The notes under the pieces were generated by a model. That model was not told the origin of the DNA and searched no databases. It worked only from the letters and a program-made list of their open reading frames with translations. From assembly GCA_019359835.1 (NCBI GenBank), contig CM033322.1, positions 61,854,889-61,918,888 of the forward strand: 64,000 bases of DNA. Direction: 5' to 3'. The position numbers and the translations under genes were made by a program. Origin of the DNA: Pharus latifolius. Its lineage: Eukaryota; Streptophyta; Magnoliopsida; Poales; Poaceae. Of the stretch, positions 12,310 to 24,660 are shown piece by piece (position 1 is the stretch's first letter; each line of letters starts with the position of its first letter).

Positions 12310-13363
12310 ACGGCTCCGAATCAACCACGGCTGCATCCTTGGGAACTTCATCTTCATCCATGAATTCCAACCAAAACAAACGCTTACAACAGTACAAATG
12401 ACCAGAGTAAGATTCATCACAATTAAAACAGAGACCCTTTGCCCACCTGTCGGCCATCTCCTGGGGCGTGAGCCGCCAAAAACAGCTCGCTAACGTGCTC
12501 GGTGAAGGCGGCACGAGCTAGCTCGGCTGGAGGGAGAGGCAATGATCGTGGCAGACTAGGCAACAACGACGCACTCCTTGCAGCCGCCCTAGAGGCCGCT
12601 TGGTCAGGTGGCAGCCTAGGTAGAGGGGTCGACTAAGTGCACCGGAGGTCCAGAGGATGCGGTAGTGTCATTCGGCCGCACAAGCCAAGCTGACCGCTGT
12701 GTCCAATGTGGACGGCCTCTGCATTTGCACATCCTCTCGCAGCAACTCCATAAGGCAGCCCAAGAACAAACCAATCTCATGATCTGGTGTGAGGTTGTCA
12801 ACTCAACACAAGAGCCGATAAAATTCATTGATGTAGTCTTCAACAGCCTCTGCTTGTTTCAACATAGAGGGCTCGGCAACCGGGTTCGAACGGAACGGTG
12901 GCTTGAAGCGAAGTTGACAAGCTTGCTTAAATCATGCCCACAAAGGAATGCCATTTGTCCACTCGAGTTTGAAATACCATTGTTGCACTACCCCCGTCAT
13001 ATGATACATAGCGAGCCAAACTTGGTCTTCAGCAAGCGTCCAGTTCAAGCGAAAATATTGTTCGCAACGGGAAAGACACTCCAGCGAATCATCGATGCCA
13101 GAGAAAATTGGGAAGTCGACGTGATGAAAGCGAGGTGGATGGTGAGGATCTAGATTCCCTGGAGCGTCAGCAGCTCCAATTTGGCCTCCGACCGATGCCT
13201 TGGGGTTACAAGACGAGTCACCATCCGCGGAAAAATCCACCTGTGGCCCAGTTGAACGTGACTCCATCACTTGCAGGTGACGAGCATGATCTTGGCACTG
13301 CAATACCGTCTGCAGCAGTTGCTTCAAATCATCGAGCGTTGTGGTGGGAGGACCGTTGACCAT
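12310..13363 (-). pseudogene. Reina-like gag, frameshifted
   Basis: The frame starts at an ATG just inside the primer site (MVNGPPTTTLDDLKQLL...). The gag core is recognisable: 'HHVDFPIFSGIDD', then 'CEQYFRLNWTLAEDQVWLA' and 'MTGVVQQWYFKLEW'. It is interrupted by frameshifts near 12.93 kb and beyond. A CCHC-like zinc knuckle lies at about 12379-12431 (CFNCDESYSGHLYCC), with spacing altered from the usual CX2CX4HX4C. It once packaged element RNA; it is now non-functional. Confidence 0.75.
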
Positions 13364-13380
13364 GGAAGCTGATACCAAAT

Positions 13381-13707
13381 TGTTGTGTGCTGCAGTAGAT
13401 CTCAAGTAATAGCTATGGGTAGGTGAAAATGATAGTAGCTCGTCCGCTCGGCGTGGTCTGCGACCAGCTGCGCACGTGCCAACACCCTACGCCGTCTCAG
13501 GAAGACAGAGAAAAGATACTTTCTTTATTTTCTACCCTCTTCCTAGATTACATTTCCTAATATATATCCCAACAAACCTCCCTAGAGATATTAAAAGACA
13601 CGATAATAAATACCAACTAACAAGGAAACAAACTTTTTGGAGGACAACTACTAATTTTGGTCAGCTGGCGTTGCACATACGGACAACCTGTAAAGGCATC
13701 CGTAACA
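13381..13707 (-). repeat. 5' LTR of the Reina-like element
   Basis: 327 bp with TG...CA ends, next to the tRNA-Met primer site at 13369-13377. About 30 substitutions plus several indels separate it from the other LTR by eye, so the insertion is old. Confidence 0.9.
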
Positions 13708-14440
13708 GCAGGCAGGCCAACGGCAATCGGGGAAGGATGCAACCACCAAAGGAGAGAGATGGGGTGCTTGCCGTGGTTGGCGGCTGATGGGGTATCAACA
13801 GCTGTTGAGCAGGCTTGTGTGAATGGCCATGGAAGCATGGGTGTGAGGCTAACAAAAGGAAGGAATTTCTGTATGGGAGATTTGCAAAATGGTGGAGCAA
13901 TGCACCATTATACGTAGTGAAGGCGCAAGTCAAGGGAGCATATCCAACTAACAATTTCAACAGCAGGATGCAAAGGATGGACGGCCAAAAACATTTGGAT
14001 CCACCTGCACTAAAAAGGAAAGAAAATACAAATTTTGAAACTAGTGCATAATATGGTAGTATAGATTTGGTTATATAATTCAGAATATGAATACCAAGTT
14101 TCCAAGCCAAATAAAAGCCTTTTTCTACTCCAAAAGTTTTTTCCATTCTAAGCATTAAGAAGAATGCCTACGTACTTCTGCTGACCCAAAACCATAGACC
14201 TTAAAAAGTAGTCGAAACCACCATGATCAATGCATCTGTCGCATGGCATGGGGCTTCCAGTATGCACTTTTTATCATCTAAGCAATAGTTCAATAAAATT
14301 TGCTTGTTCTACCTGCTAAAAGTGATTTGTGATTGACGAGGAAAATGCCATGATGTTGCACAAGAAGGTATTTGAAGTTCATTCTCTGTCACCTGAAGGC
14401 ACAAAACTGATTTGAAGCAGTACCATGTCCATAATTGTTT
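13708..14440. other. 3' flank of the CRM gene
   Basis: Sequence between the chromovirus and the stop codon of the CRM gene. It probably holds the 3' UTR and terminator of that minus-strand gene; no clear poly(A) signal could be assigned. Open frames on both strands here show no recognisable protein. Confidence 0.45.
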
Positions 14441-17186
14441 TTAGCATCTTGTCTCCCCATCACTAATATCATATTCACTACCGGAAATATCTTCGAATTC
14501 AGAATTATCTGAGATGTGAAGATGAGATAAATCATTAGTAGCCAAACAATCTCCTTCACCTTTCCCTTTATTCAACCCCTCCTTTTTCAGTGAGAAAGCT
14601 TGTCTATCATCTTCATAAACCAGATCAGCACTCCAGAATTGTGGATTACCATAAAGCGCAATATGCCGATAGTAAAGTTCAAGCTCCTTTTCAGATATTG
14701 CAATGAAACGTCTAACTGTCTCCAGTGACTGTTCATATTTTGATTTTTCAAGTGCCTGATGATAAAAATGCATATGTTAGTGGATGTTAAAAAAAGCTCT
14801 ACACATACAAAATCAACATGATAGCTATTGATCAAGACCATAAAATCAGCAAAAATACTAATCAGAGTGTAGTTGTAAACAACAAACCAAAAGAACAACC
14901 AATCCTGAGTACCTTTTTCTTGGACAGTGTATCAATAGGTGACATGACAACCGGCTGAATATAGTTCTTTCCTCGATAGAATACTATGGTATCATCTCCA
15001 ATAATATGGATAGGGATACCACCGCTCAGTCCAGCTATCTCACTCGCATACTCTTGAATCTGCCCTGGTTTGCAAGGTTTACATATGACTTTAACAGTCT
15101 CATGCTTCTTCCAGTGCAAATGCATGTTTAAAATCACGCCTCCAAAAACTCCTCTCCTTCCAACAGGGACATAATTAGACTTTCTCTGTGAAATTTTCTT
15201 CAAGTAAAATCTTTCCTCACCAGTGAGATCTTCTGGTTTAGCCATAGGGCCTTGAGCTTTGGCAACTTCATACTTCTTTAGCTTCTCAATCAACATAGCT
15301 TCCTTTAACTTGGCCTGGAAGACAAACAACTCATTTATGATTTATCATCTCCATATGAAAATAAAAAAATAAGCATGGTCTCTCCAAACCAGTTAAGAAT
15401 TGGTTGGTCCAATGGTGCTGGAAGCTTTTGTTACAAACTCTATTTTTTATCATAAATGAACCATTAGTGGACAAAGTTACCAAAATAAGAGGAGAAACTA
15501 AGGGGTCCAGGGGCAGGCCCATCCTATGTCAAGTGGATATTGATAAACCTGCTGAGTTTTTGCAAAAAACACTTATCTACATTAAAAGTTATCCAGTTTC
15601 TCTAAAACAAGTGACCCTTATAAAATTTATATATTTACAAGGGAAGAACAAGAACCAAAGCATTATCAGAATTATTTAAAAATGAACCTCTATGAAGGTT
15701 CATGCAACAAATTAAACTTCAGTGTTGACACAAAAAAGTTGAGCTGAAAAGCACATTTATGTTGCACAAATAAATCCAATTTGGCATACCTGAACAATTT
15801 TGCAAATAAGTCCTGGTCCAATGCAAAATGGCAATTTTAGATCATTTTCAGCTAATGGATTGAAGCTTTTGGTGGATATAATCAGCTTCGCACAGAATGA
15901 AAGATGATAAAACCCTAGTTATTTTGCAAATAACCATAAATAATTCAAAAACTAGATTTTTGTGTTAGCTGATGAGAAAGAATCCTGACATACACCACTA
16001 CACTACGATATTTACAGCAGGCCACCTTCCAGATTAGGTGTACATTTACAGGGCATGTCTCATGCCCACACACTTGGACCTAGATTCTACTGAAGAATTC
16101 AGAGGGTTTAAGCAATCAAAAGCAGATGACATAATGAACACCTGGATGATCAGATGGGAAGTTGCCGCTTGTTAACAATTTCATGCAAGATAGTTGTCTT
16201 GGAAATTAATAGAATACCGAGTGAATGGATCTGCAAAGCACTATCTTCACATCCCTAATTATCTCATTGCAACAGCAAAATGCTTAAATTACCCATAAAA
16301 CAGCATCCAGAAAGTAAGCATCTATTGCATAATTGGAACATTGTTTTCGCTTAGAAACCAAATGATATTTTTTCTATCTTACCATGGTATTCCACAACCA
16401 TTCCAAATAGTAAATAGTAACTAGCTAGTTTCTAGTGAAGAAATGTTGTTGACTAACCCCTCGCTTAATACAAAAATACAATTAAAACCAAGCAATCCAA
16501 ATTAAGCAAAGAGGCAAAAGACAGGAACCAAATTAACTTATGTGCACCTTCTCAATCTTGTATTTCAATCGAGCCTCAACTGTGGGAAATTTCTGTTTTA
16601 TCTTCTTTCCTTTAGGTTTAATGCACCGTGGATCATTTTTATTGGCCTCCTTCCTCTTCCTCTTTTCCCGCTTCCTCTGAAGCTTCAACCGCTTCTTTGT
16701 CAAATACCTCCTCCTCTTGGAAGGCTCCACCTCCTCAATGTCAAACTTGGGTTTCCCATCATCAGACAAGACTAGATTCACTGATCCATAGCTAGCCCAT
16801 CTAATAGCCCATGAATGCTCAAACAGATAATAGGGGTTTAAGGATTTGTTTGAGGAAACAATAACACATCTGCCACAAGCAGAAAAAGAAAAAGATGAGG
16901 AAAACTAAAATTGATGTGTTATTTTATATGGGATATCTGTAACAAATAGTATGTGCTTGGTATGCAATTGTTATATGAAACATCCATCTCATTTGTTGGT
17001 TAGTTAACTTCATTAAGCAATACAAGTGGCCTAATACATGACAAAGGATGAATAGAAATAGCGATCAATAAAAATATGCCACAACCTGAAAGTTGGTGAG
17101 GAAGCTGAAATCAGTGCCCTTTGGGATAAACTAAGGAGAGTAGAAGAAGCCAACTTTGTCAGACGTGATAGGACACGGCTCGCCAT
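14441..17186 (-). CDS. CRM-domain (CRS1/YhbY) RNA-binding protein, organellar
   Basis: Four coding exons on the minus strand: 17186-17086, 16869-16548, 15314-14913 and 14755-14441. All introns are GT-AG and the phases join exactly (101, 322, 402 and 315 nt, giving 379 residues plus TAA). The start is supported by an in-frame TAG at 17231-17229. Residues 1-33 (MASRVLSRLTKLASS...) are Arg/Ser-rich and free of acidic residues, as in organelle transit peptides. A strongly basic stretch follows (Lys/Arg blocks, about residues 75-135). The CRM domain spans roughly 171-268, with 'GRRGVFGGVI' (193-202), 'NMHLHWKKHETVKVIC' (204-219) and 'VFYRGKNYIQP' (252-262). The C-terminus is acidic. CRM proteins bind RNA and help group II intron splicing or rRNA maturation in chloroplasts or mitochondria. 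Family resemblance is closest, from memory, to the single-CRM protein annotated At3g25440 in Arabidopsis. It appears intact, and it is the only host gene I can support here. Confidence 0.88.
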
Positions 17187-17257
17187 AAGCGCACTATCCC
17201 ACTGCCTATGAATCGCAAGAGTTAACAGCTACACTGACATTTACTATCACAATTCAA
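17187..17257 (-). other. 5' UTR exon part of the CRM gene, with a 3-codon uORF
   Basis: A good 3' splice site (ttcttcttgcag on the minus strand, ending at 17258) precedes this 71-base stretch, which runs into the start codon without an intron. It contains one upstream ATG followed by two codons and TAG (17240-17229), in frame with the main ORF but terminated before it. Confidence 0.55.
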
Positions 17258-20200
17258 CTGCAAGAAGAATGAAAACAACAGTGTCTGAACATCTTCAAGA
17301 AGATGCTAAAATTCCATGATAATTGCATGTATCTCTTATCACATATCACTTATGATGTTAAGTTTTTCTTTTATAAAATGCACTTGGGTGGAAAGCACAC
17401 TTCGCTGCATTGTATCAATGAAACAGACAAAAACAATGTGGAAATTGAATGATGCTTCATGATTGTCTGGTTGGGACAATGTCTGGGATTGTTAGGGCAT
17501 AACAGTAATAAAAATATCTGATGGAACATAAGTTTTGTACATCTTTTTTTTAAAAAAAAAACATGCAGGTCAAATTTCATGCTTCAGATATATGTCAAAT
17601 GGAAGACCAAGCCATTCAAGGAACAAAGGAGAAAGAAGCTAATTAACAAGAAGATGCTGACAACAGGCACATAACCACACCAAATTATCCAACTTCAGTT
17701 AAGTCTCACACATCATGCTTAGTGGCTTACAGTTATTGTGCAATCAGAATGTACCAACTATTACATTCATAGCAAACATATATAGAAAGTTTAGATTTCT
17801 GAAACGCTCACTTGTCTGAGGCTACTAAGGTAATGTAAAGGAAAATATGTGGGAAATAGCCACAATCAATGAACTAAAGGCCGGTTCTTAACATCCCAAG
17901 ATGGTGCATAAAAAAATTCTGTTATGTAAGGTAGCTGATATAAATAAATGGTCTGCATGTCATAAACAATATAATGAAGATAAAGTGCAGAAATGATACC
18001 ATCTATGTATCTACCATGTGATACGGTGTCCTATCAGAACTCAGAATACCTAGAACACAAGAATAGCAGGTGGGAAACTCTACATGCTGTAAGCTAAATT
18101 GAGAAAAGTTCACTGAAAATATCGAGAGGATACCATACCTGGGGTCTAGTAGTTGTCGCTGCTATTTTTGGTATGAAGATTAGGAGGACAAATGAGAGGA
18201 CACGATGTGGCCCAACACCCTCAAGTAACTGCTCTCTTTCCAAAAATATGCATAAAATACAATCTCAAAATCAGGCAAAAGATGTTACTTGTTATAAATG
18301 CTTTGTTGTTCCCTAATTGCTGATAGTAATGTACAAAGGTGCATCCATGTCAGGAACTGGTATCAAGTTGTTGTCTGCTATGTTCTGCTTCATGTTGGAG
18401 ACCTGACACTGCAACAAAGGGTTATCAATCAAAACATCATTTCTAAAGGAAAAATGATTTTTCTTTTCAGTTAAGAGCACCATCACAAGCACCAAGAGTA
18501 GAGAAAAAAAATACATCCCCATCCTCACAGGAGAAATCAACACATAAATAGCCCCAAAAGAAATATGCTTCACAGAATCAAAAGCATTGTTTTCAAATCA
18601 GAACAAGTGCACATGGAGTGGTACTCCATGCAGTCCAAACTGCCCAGCAAATTGTAAGCATTCTCAAAGTCATTATAGTAAAGCAGTTTCCAAGGAAGTT
18701 CAGTAGAAATATTCACAAATTTGAATGCGAAAAATATCATAGAGCAGTTTATGCCAAATTAAATGCTTCATATAATGCTAAAATGAAGAATCATGCAGAA
18801 AGGATATCTCTTTGTATTTGGCTGTTACAAAATAGACAGCACATGCTTGAGCATAAGAAAAAAATCAAACTAAGTTCAGAACATTTAGCTTGTAATCAAC
18901 ACATCTAGAATTTGTGCCACTTCAGTTATGTACCAATGTCCTAAGTTACACACACTAAACAATTATTCCAACACCCTAAAGAAAAACGTTATGTACCAAT
19001 GTCCATATCCACTTCAGCATTGTCCCTCATTCAGATAATTCAGTGTATTCAGCTTCCAACATATATGAGAAAAATGTAAAATTTTGCTAGAAGCTTTTGA
19101 ATCTGACATTCCGGAGAAGGAACATCAGAACAAAAAGAAAAATGATGCAAGTAAAAAAAAAAAGGGAAAAGCAAAGAAACAGAACATAAGAGATGCTGCT
19201 TCTTTTGTGAGCACACCTAGAAATAAGTATTGTCTCTTTGCAACTCCTATTGAGGCCTGCCCACAAATAAAATAAACAAGAGGAAACATGCAACCAAGTT
19301 AAGAATTAAACATCATACAACGACACAGAACATATTACCCATTCAGTTGAGGACTCTTTAAACACCACTCATGCCAATGAGCAAAAGAAGAGGGGAGCAC
19401 AACCAAGCTAAAATACAAAAGAAATGTATGTTAGCTGAAACAATACAAAACACTGGTGCATACATAAACGATCCCCCAAGAAATTGACAATAGTTCATAA
19501 ATTCATGAAAGAAAAAGAACCAGGCAGCATTTAGGGTCTTGGCCTCCTCTGCCAGAGAGTCACGGTGGCCACTGCAAGGTGAGAGGTCGTGACACGGTGA
19601 GAGGCGTGGATGGCACGCACTGTCAAGTGAGAAGGGGCGGACAGGAATAACAGGGTCAGGGAAACGACAGATGAGGAGTAAGCTTACCAGCAAAGCACAA
19701 CAGACACAGGCTGTAACACACACAAGATGAATAAATCCTGAGCAGATGAAATAATCTCTATGGTCGAAGACCCAACAGAAATTACAAGCAGGAACGGAGA
19801 TAAAATAAGAAAGTAAATGCTTAACAACTTCAGGATTGATTAAATCTTCAATCAAATGAACATTTTTTTAGCTCGAGCAAAAGCTACTGATCCATTAAAG
19901 TTAAAATGGAGGGAAGTAAAATTATGGCTACTGATCATAAACGTCAGGGCATACAATAGGAAAATCAAACACTGTATAGGTTAATCTATTTATCAAATCT
20001 TCACCTGCAACCTCAAATCCTTATTATTAGCACCTCCAAAAAAAAAAGGCTAGAGGCTAATCAAGAATGCTTGGCAAATTTTAATGGATCGGTATACGTA
20101 ACTTTATATGAATTTCTCACACCTTTTTGACTCATTCTTATCAGCTCTATGATTAATTACCTCTCTCACGCCATTACCATCTGAAGCATCCAAGCTTCAA

Positions 20201-20401
20201 AAATAAAAATGCAAAATCAACGAATAGGTAAACAAGAATTATTGGTAAATTTTCTGGAAATTAGACTGCACAACATTGGAAACAAAAAAGTAACATGGAG
20301 GACAAATAACTTATATTCACACGACGAAATAATTTACTTTCACAAAATAGGTGAAAATAGAAGTAACAAATGGCGGGGCAAAATAGGCGTCAGAGATTAC
20401 C
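17258..20401 (-). other. Probable long 5' UTR intron of the CRM gene
   Basis: About 3.1 kb between the acceptor at 17258 and a possible donor (GTAATCTC on the minus strand, near 20401). No gene of its own is supported. One stretch at 18139-18239 reads open on the minus strand and ends in a good donor (CCCAG|GTATGG), so an extra or alternative exon cannot be excluded. Confidence 0.4.
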
Positions 20402-20880
20402 GTCAAGCCAACCCGGTGATGATGGCAAGGCAGCACAACGCAAATCGGTGATGACGGCGAGGTAGCACAACGCCCAATCTGCTCACACAGCGCAATGCAA
20501 GAACTGGCAACAGATGGCGCTCCGGTCAAGAATGGTGGGGACGGCACGCTGGAGGCTCTGCGACGATGGGGAGGAGTAGGAGAACTTCTCCCGGAAAAGT
20601 GGACAAGGTGCTGATTAGAGCGAGGCTATTAAGTATAGGGACAGCGGCAAAGGAAGAGGGGGAGCGGCGGCGCGCGGAGAAGGACCAGGAGGGGCGCCGG
20701 CACGCCGGAATTGGAGGGTGAGGTGCGGTGGCGTCCCCACGGAGGAGGAGGGGGAGGTGCGCGGCCTGCGAAGCTGGAGAAGGAGGGGCGGCGGCGCGCG
20801 GGGAGGAGGGGGCGGCGCCGGGGCGAGGGAAGGAGGGGAGGGGCGGCAAAAGCACGAGTCCGGTGATTGTGGTGGCTGGG
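20402..20880 (-). promoter_or_regulatory. Candidate promoter-proximal noncoding first exon of the CRM gene
   Basis: A sharply GC-rich block (20520-20860) in AT-rich surroundings, upstream of the CRM gene in its orientation, as is common at 5' ends of grass genes. On the minus strand it has an open frame at 20855-20526 rich in Pro, Ala and Ser with no recognised domain, which I read as chance or UTR rather than as a protein. A plausible donor follows near 20401. No TATA box was identified. Confidence 0.4.
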
Positions 20881-21469
20881 ATTTCTTTTTCTTTTTGAGT
20901 TTTACTAAGAGATGGTTTCTTTTTTGAGTTTTATTTCGGTTGGATCAAATTCACTTTGTTGATCTATATGTTCTAGATTTTATTTAATCACTTATGGTGA
21001 TGATATGTGATGGGACAATACAGACAGAAATGAGAGAGGATGAGTGATTATGACTCGACAGGACGATAGATGGCCGGCAGAGATAGGAGACGATGGGCAA
21101 TGGTGGCTAAAGAAGACGATGGATGACGGAGGTGGGTGATAGTAGTAGTGTAGCGAGGCGATATTGTCTCCATTGAGCGGTGCCCAATAAAAGATGAGGG
21201 CAGGAAGAGAATAAAGGAGAGGCAGGTGGTGTTATAATGTCGTAGTCGTGATAGGAGTGTAAGGGTGGCAGGCGATTGACAGAGATTATTATCCAAGTAA
21301 TCTATTTGTGTCTTTTCGTGGTAATTCAAAATCTTCTGAACTTAATTAAAGTTATCTATTTGTATCTTTCTGTAGTTGCTCGCGACTACAGAAAGAGATC
21401 AGGTGATAGTTCAAGATCTTCTAGATTATATATGACCCATTTCGTTAAACAAATATGAAGATCCATCAC
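20881..21469. other. Intergenic DNA upstream of the CRM gene
   Basis: Mixed composition, no recognisable gene. It has small repeats of 'tctatttgt(g/a)tcttt' at about 21301 and 21355. Confidence 0.4.
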
Positions 21470-22214
21470 AGATGATCATTACGCTAGCACAGTATCCGTG
21501 ATCTCAATGTTTGTGGCTGTAACCTTTGTGGTCTCAATACCTAAGGTCACAGAGTTCGTGGTCACTACCCGCAATTATTATGATCGCGGAGATGTAGTAA
21601 TCCTCAATATATAGTCGCAGTCAGTACATGACCATGTAATAAGAGAGTTATCTTTAACCCTCTTTACGAGAATATCAATAATGGTTTACTTATCCTTACC
21701 ATGATAGTGAATTAAGACAAATATTGAGTCTGGAAATACCTTCGAATCAAAAAAGAAGGGTTTGGTCGAGACTTAACTTACCGACCACAGTCTAAGAATG
21801 ATGCAATTATACAATCATGTTTGATAGACCATAAGCGCTCTCTGACCAATGCGGTTCGTTATTCCCAAGATAATATGAGTCTCTCTTCAATATTTAGAAG
21901 GATGAACGTGCGGTTATCTATAACCATCACATCATAACTGGTGGACAGCAACTGCTAGCAACCGCTTGCAACCACCAAAGCGTCCATTTGATGAAGAAAC
22001 TGACGCCTCTTGAAGAAATATAAAAAGAGACTCAGAACTTGTTGAGAGGGGTGATTGAGAGGGAAAAGGTGAGATAATACAAAGATTGTTAAACTCTGTA
22101 CACTTTGTAATCCATCATTCTGATAATGAAAATCCAACAGGAGTAGGACTATTACTCAGACTACGAGGGCCCGAACCTGTATAAATATAGTGTGTTTGGT
22201 TTCATTTTTACCGT
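21470..22214 (+). mobile_element. Diverged LTR-like sequence next to LTR B
   Basis: Resembles the ~890-bp LTR family in organisation and in short phrases (repeated 'gtggtc...' words, 'aatataaaaagag...', 'ttgtaatccatcattctgata', 'gggcccgaacctgtataaat' before the boundary), but cannot be aligned confidently along its length. Probably an older related LTR. The ends are approximate. Confidence 0.35.
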
Positions 22215-24331
22215 TGACGAGGATTGTTAGCTATTTTTTAGGCCTCCATGGTCGCACTAGCACCCCATGGTTGCACATGACTATGGCCGCGGTCCTCCCT
22301 ATGGTCGCCAAGGGCCTGAAGGAAGAGTATCGAGTAATCCAAGGGCATTCTGGATATAACTTAAAAGTCATATTTATTTTGCGCAAAATCTAAGACATTC
22401 GTTATCTTGAAACCTATGTTTTATGCTGTATCCAAGGACAGTATGGTCGTAAAGATAGTTCCTACGACCATTGATCGCACCTAAAACGATGTGATTTTGT
22501 AATACCGCAAGTAGATGGTTGAACGTTGAGCAGTTGAGGGTCGAATTCCACGAGGAACAAGCGTATTCATCTTTCTAGCTTAATGGATCACTGATTAAGT
22601 CTAAACGAGTTGTGGGTTGTTTTTCTATGACTAATTCTACTACTAAAGCTATCAATCTAGAGTTTTAAAGCAGTAAATTGCAGGTATAAAATTTGGATTT
22701 ATAAAGCAAGAATTAAAACCTAGGGTTTTGGGAATTCCATAACCATCCAGTGTAATTCTATCCAAGGTCCGAGGATTGTGAATTAATTTTCATTGTTTTC
22801 CAAGACAAATTAAGTTTTCAGTTCGGGGCGCTGGGTCAACAGTCAGAGGATCGCTTCCACTGTCACGTTTGGCGAGAGCCTCTCTTCTGTTCAGGGTCCT
22901 GCGTCAAAGCGCTAAGGACTCAAGAACTCCCCTAAATAATAGCTAAGGCTCAACTGTTACGTCTGTTGCCGAAACGAGAATTTAGGGTTTAGAGGAATAA
23001 AACATTAATTAGAAAATAACTCCAAAACTTGAGATCAAAATCAAGGAAGAATCACGCCTTCCACATTAGGTCATCCTTAACTCTAGAAGAGATCTACTCG
23101 CAAAAAGCCATAAGAATGCAGAAATAATAATAAGAAATAAATAAAAACTTACTTGATTGCTTGAGAATTGAAGTTGTCGTCCTTGCCGGCTTAGAAAAGC
23201 AATAAAATAGATAAGGGGACTCTACTAAACTAAACTAATCCCTAATGGCTAGTATGTAAAAAAAGCCTGCCTAATTGAGCCAAAAGCTTCTCTCTTTATA
23301 GTACATAAGTCTTAGAATTAACCAATTACAACTCAAGGCTTATTTAGGAAAGAAATTATCTCAGATTCAGACTTTAAACTGACTAACGGGTCTGTTTTGG
23401 ATTCGAAAATCGGGTTTCGGGTCGGATTCGGGTCTAATTTCGGGTCGGATTGCTGTTTTTTTTCAGATTTTCAGCATCTTCTTTCTCCACTTCGTTTCCT
23501 ATCCAAACGATGTCGAAATAACTCCAAATTTGGTACATTGGTTCCCTGAAACATGACGAACACACTCGTGAAAGCAGATTATAAAAATGTTACAAAAAGT
23601 CACATAAAATGACGTATCAAAGAAATTTTAAGCATCATTTTTGCACATTTCAATACTAAGTCTAGGGTAAAATTCTACCAAATTAAGACTTATCAACCAT
23701 ACTCTCTCGCAGATAAAAGAACTGATCTCATCACCGTGGTCACAATGCTATGCGATCACCCCTTAAACATTACCTCACCATGATCCTTATGATTATTCTT
23801 GAGAAAATCATAAGTCCCTGACAAGGTAACCGTTGAAGGAGGTTTAGACGGTAAGGCGGTTCCATGACGACCGAGTCAAGACTGCCAAACTGCCATGTAC
23901 CCATGATCAACAGCAACTACCATGTACCCACGACCTCACAGCTGCCACTCCGGGGCGGTTAAGAGAGATCATGGGGCGTGCCTTCAGGAGAACAACCGAC
24001 GACCTCTTCAGCAAGTATAAAAAGACCTTGAAGGGAAGGATCGAGAGAGGACGGTTCAATGACAGAGAGAAGACTAGTCTTAGCAAAGATAGGATTAGCT
24101 AGATACACACTTTGTAACCATCTCTCTGCAATCTTTTTTCCCACATAGTCAAATATACAGGACGTAGGGTTGTGAGAAAAAGGGGGGCCTGAACCTGGAT
24201 AACTTTCTCTCCGTGTTTTAGATTCATAGATACCTTGAACATCTTGAGAATCTGTCTGATTGGCCTCATTCCTTCTTACTTCCTTCTTTGCATAAAATCG
24301 ACAGAGGGACCCAGAGTTCCAATCGTCAACA
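22215..24331 (+). mobile_element. LTR copy B, ~890-bp family, interrupted
   Basis: Starts TGACGAGGATTGTTAG and ends GTCAACA. Without the inserted solo LTR and its TSD (1229 bp) it is about 890 bp and collinear with copies A and C. It is followed after two bases by a primer-site-like TGGTGCCCACCGTGGGG (24334), so it acts as a 5' LTR. Confidence 0.8.
22472..23695 (-). mobile_element. Family-S solo LTR (1224 bp), TSD ACCAT
   Basis: Begins TGATCGCACC and ends ACTTATCA on the + strand, flanked by ACCAT at 22467-22471 and 23696-23700. Removing it restores collinearity of LTR B with copies A and C exactly. A TATA-like 'ctataaagag' on the minus strand near 23300 shows that the LTR is in minus orientation. 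Same family as 952-3293. Confidence 0.9.
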
Positions 24332-24643
24332 ACTGGTGCCCACCGTGGGGCCCTGAAGACATTTTCATCGAGATTCATTGTATTCATGGATCCATTCCTT
24401 TGCCTACATGATTTTGAGAACGAATTCGATCTTGAGGATCACGTAGATGCTATGGATGAAGATACCGTCCCCATCAACGGTGACGACACTACCCTCATAG
24501 CTTGTCTTGAGGAAGTGACATCCTCGATCCCAACCACGTATGCTGAATAGGAATCGGATCAAGCAGTTCACTTGCCCTCAATAGAGGACGAGTATGTGCC
24601 GCAACCCATTGCCTTAGACAACTTGGAAGAGGATGATCTAAAC
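24332..24643 (+). mobile_element. Leader and gag-like start of the LTR-B element
   Basis: Primer-site-like TGGTGCCCACCGTGGGG at 24334, then a leader and the start of an acidic ORF (ATG about 24386) homologous to that at 39411. The ORF is broken by a stop and by the CACTA insertion at 24644; the sequence resumes at 38203. Confidence 0.75.
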
Positions 24644-24660
24644 CACTACTACAGAAATGC

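Larger units (their letters stand above)
8751..13707 (-). mobile_element. Complete Reina-like chromovirus (Ty3), inactive
   Basis: A 4957-bp LTR retrotransposon on the minus strand. LTRs are 8751-9090 (3' LTR, 340 bp) and 13381-13707 (5' LTR, 327 bp). Both start TGTTGTGTGCTGCAG and end ATCCGTAACA on the + strand and agree at roughly nine positions in ten by eye. Flanking pentamers are GCGGG and GCAGG, a TSD with one change. The primer site (TGGTATCAG, minus strand 13377-13369) fits initiator tRNA-Met, and a purine tract (GAGGGGGGAAA, minus strand 9101-9091) abuts the 3' LTR. Short LTRs, ~5 kb length, tRNA-Met priming and a chromodomain at the end of pol point to the Reina branch of chromoviruses. 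Confidence 0.9.

Noticed and set aside
12665..13153. 162-codon + strand open frame
   Set aside because: Shadow of the chromovirus gag on the minus strand.
19084..19275. Lys-rich + strand frame
   Set aside because: Poly-A-rich low complexity in the CRM gene's 5' intron.
20526..20855. 109-codon minus-strand frame as the start of the CRM protein
   Set aside because: The CRM start codon at 17186 has an in-frame stop just upstream, so this frame cannot join it; better seen as UTR or chance.
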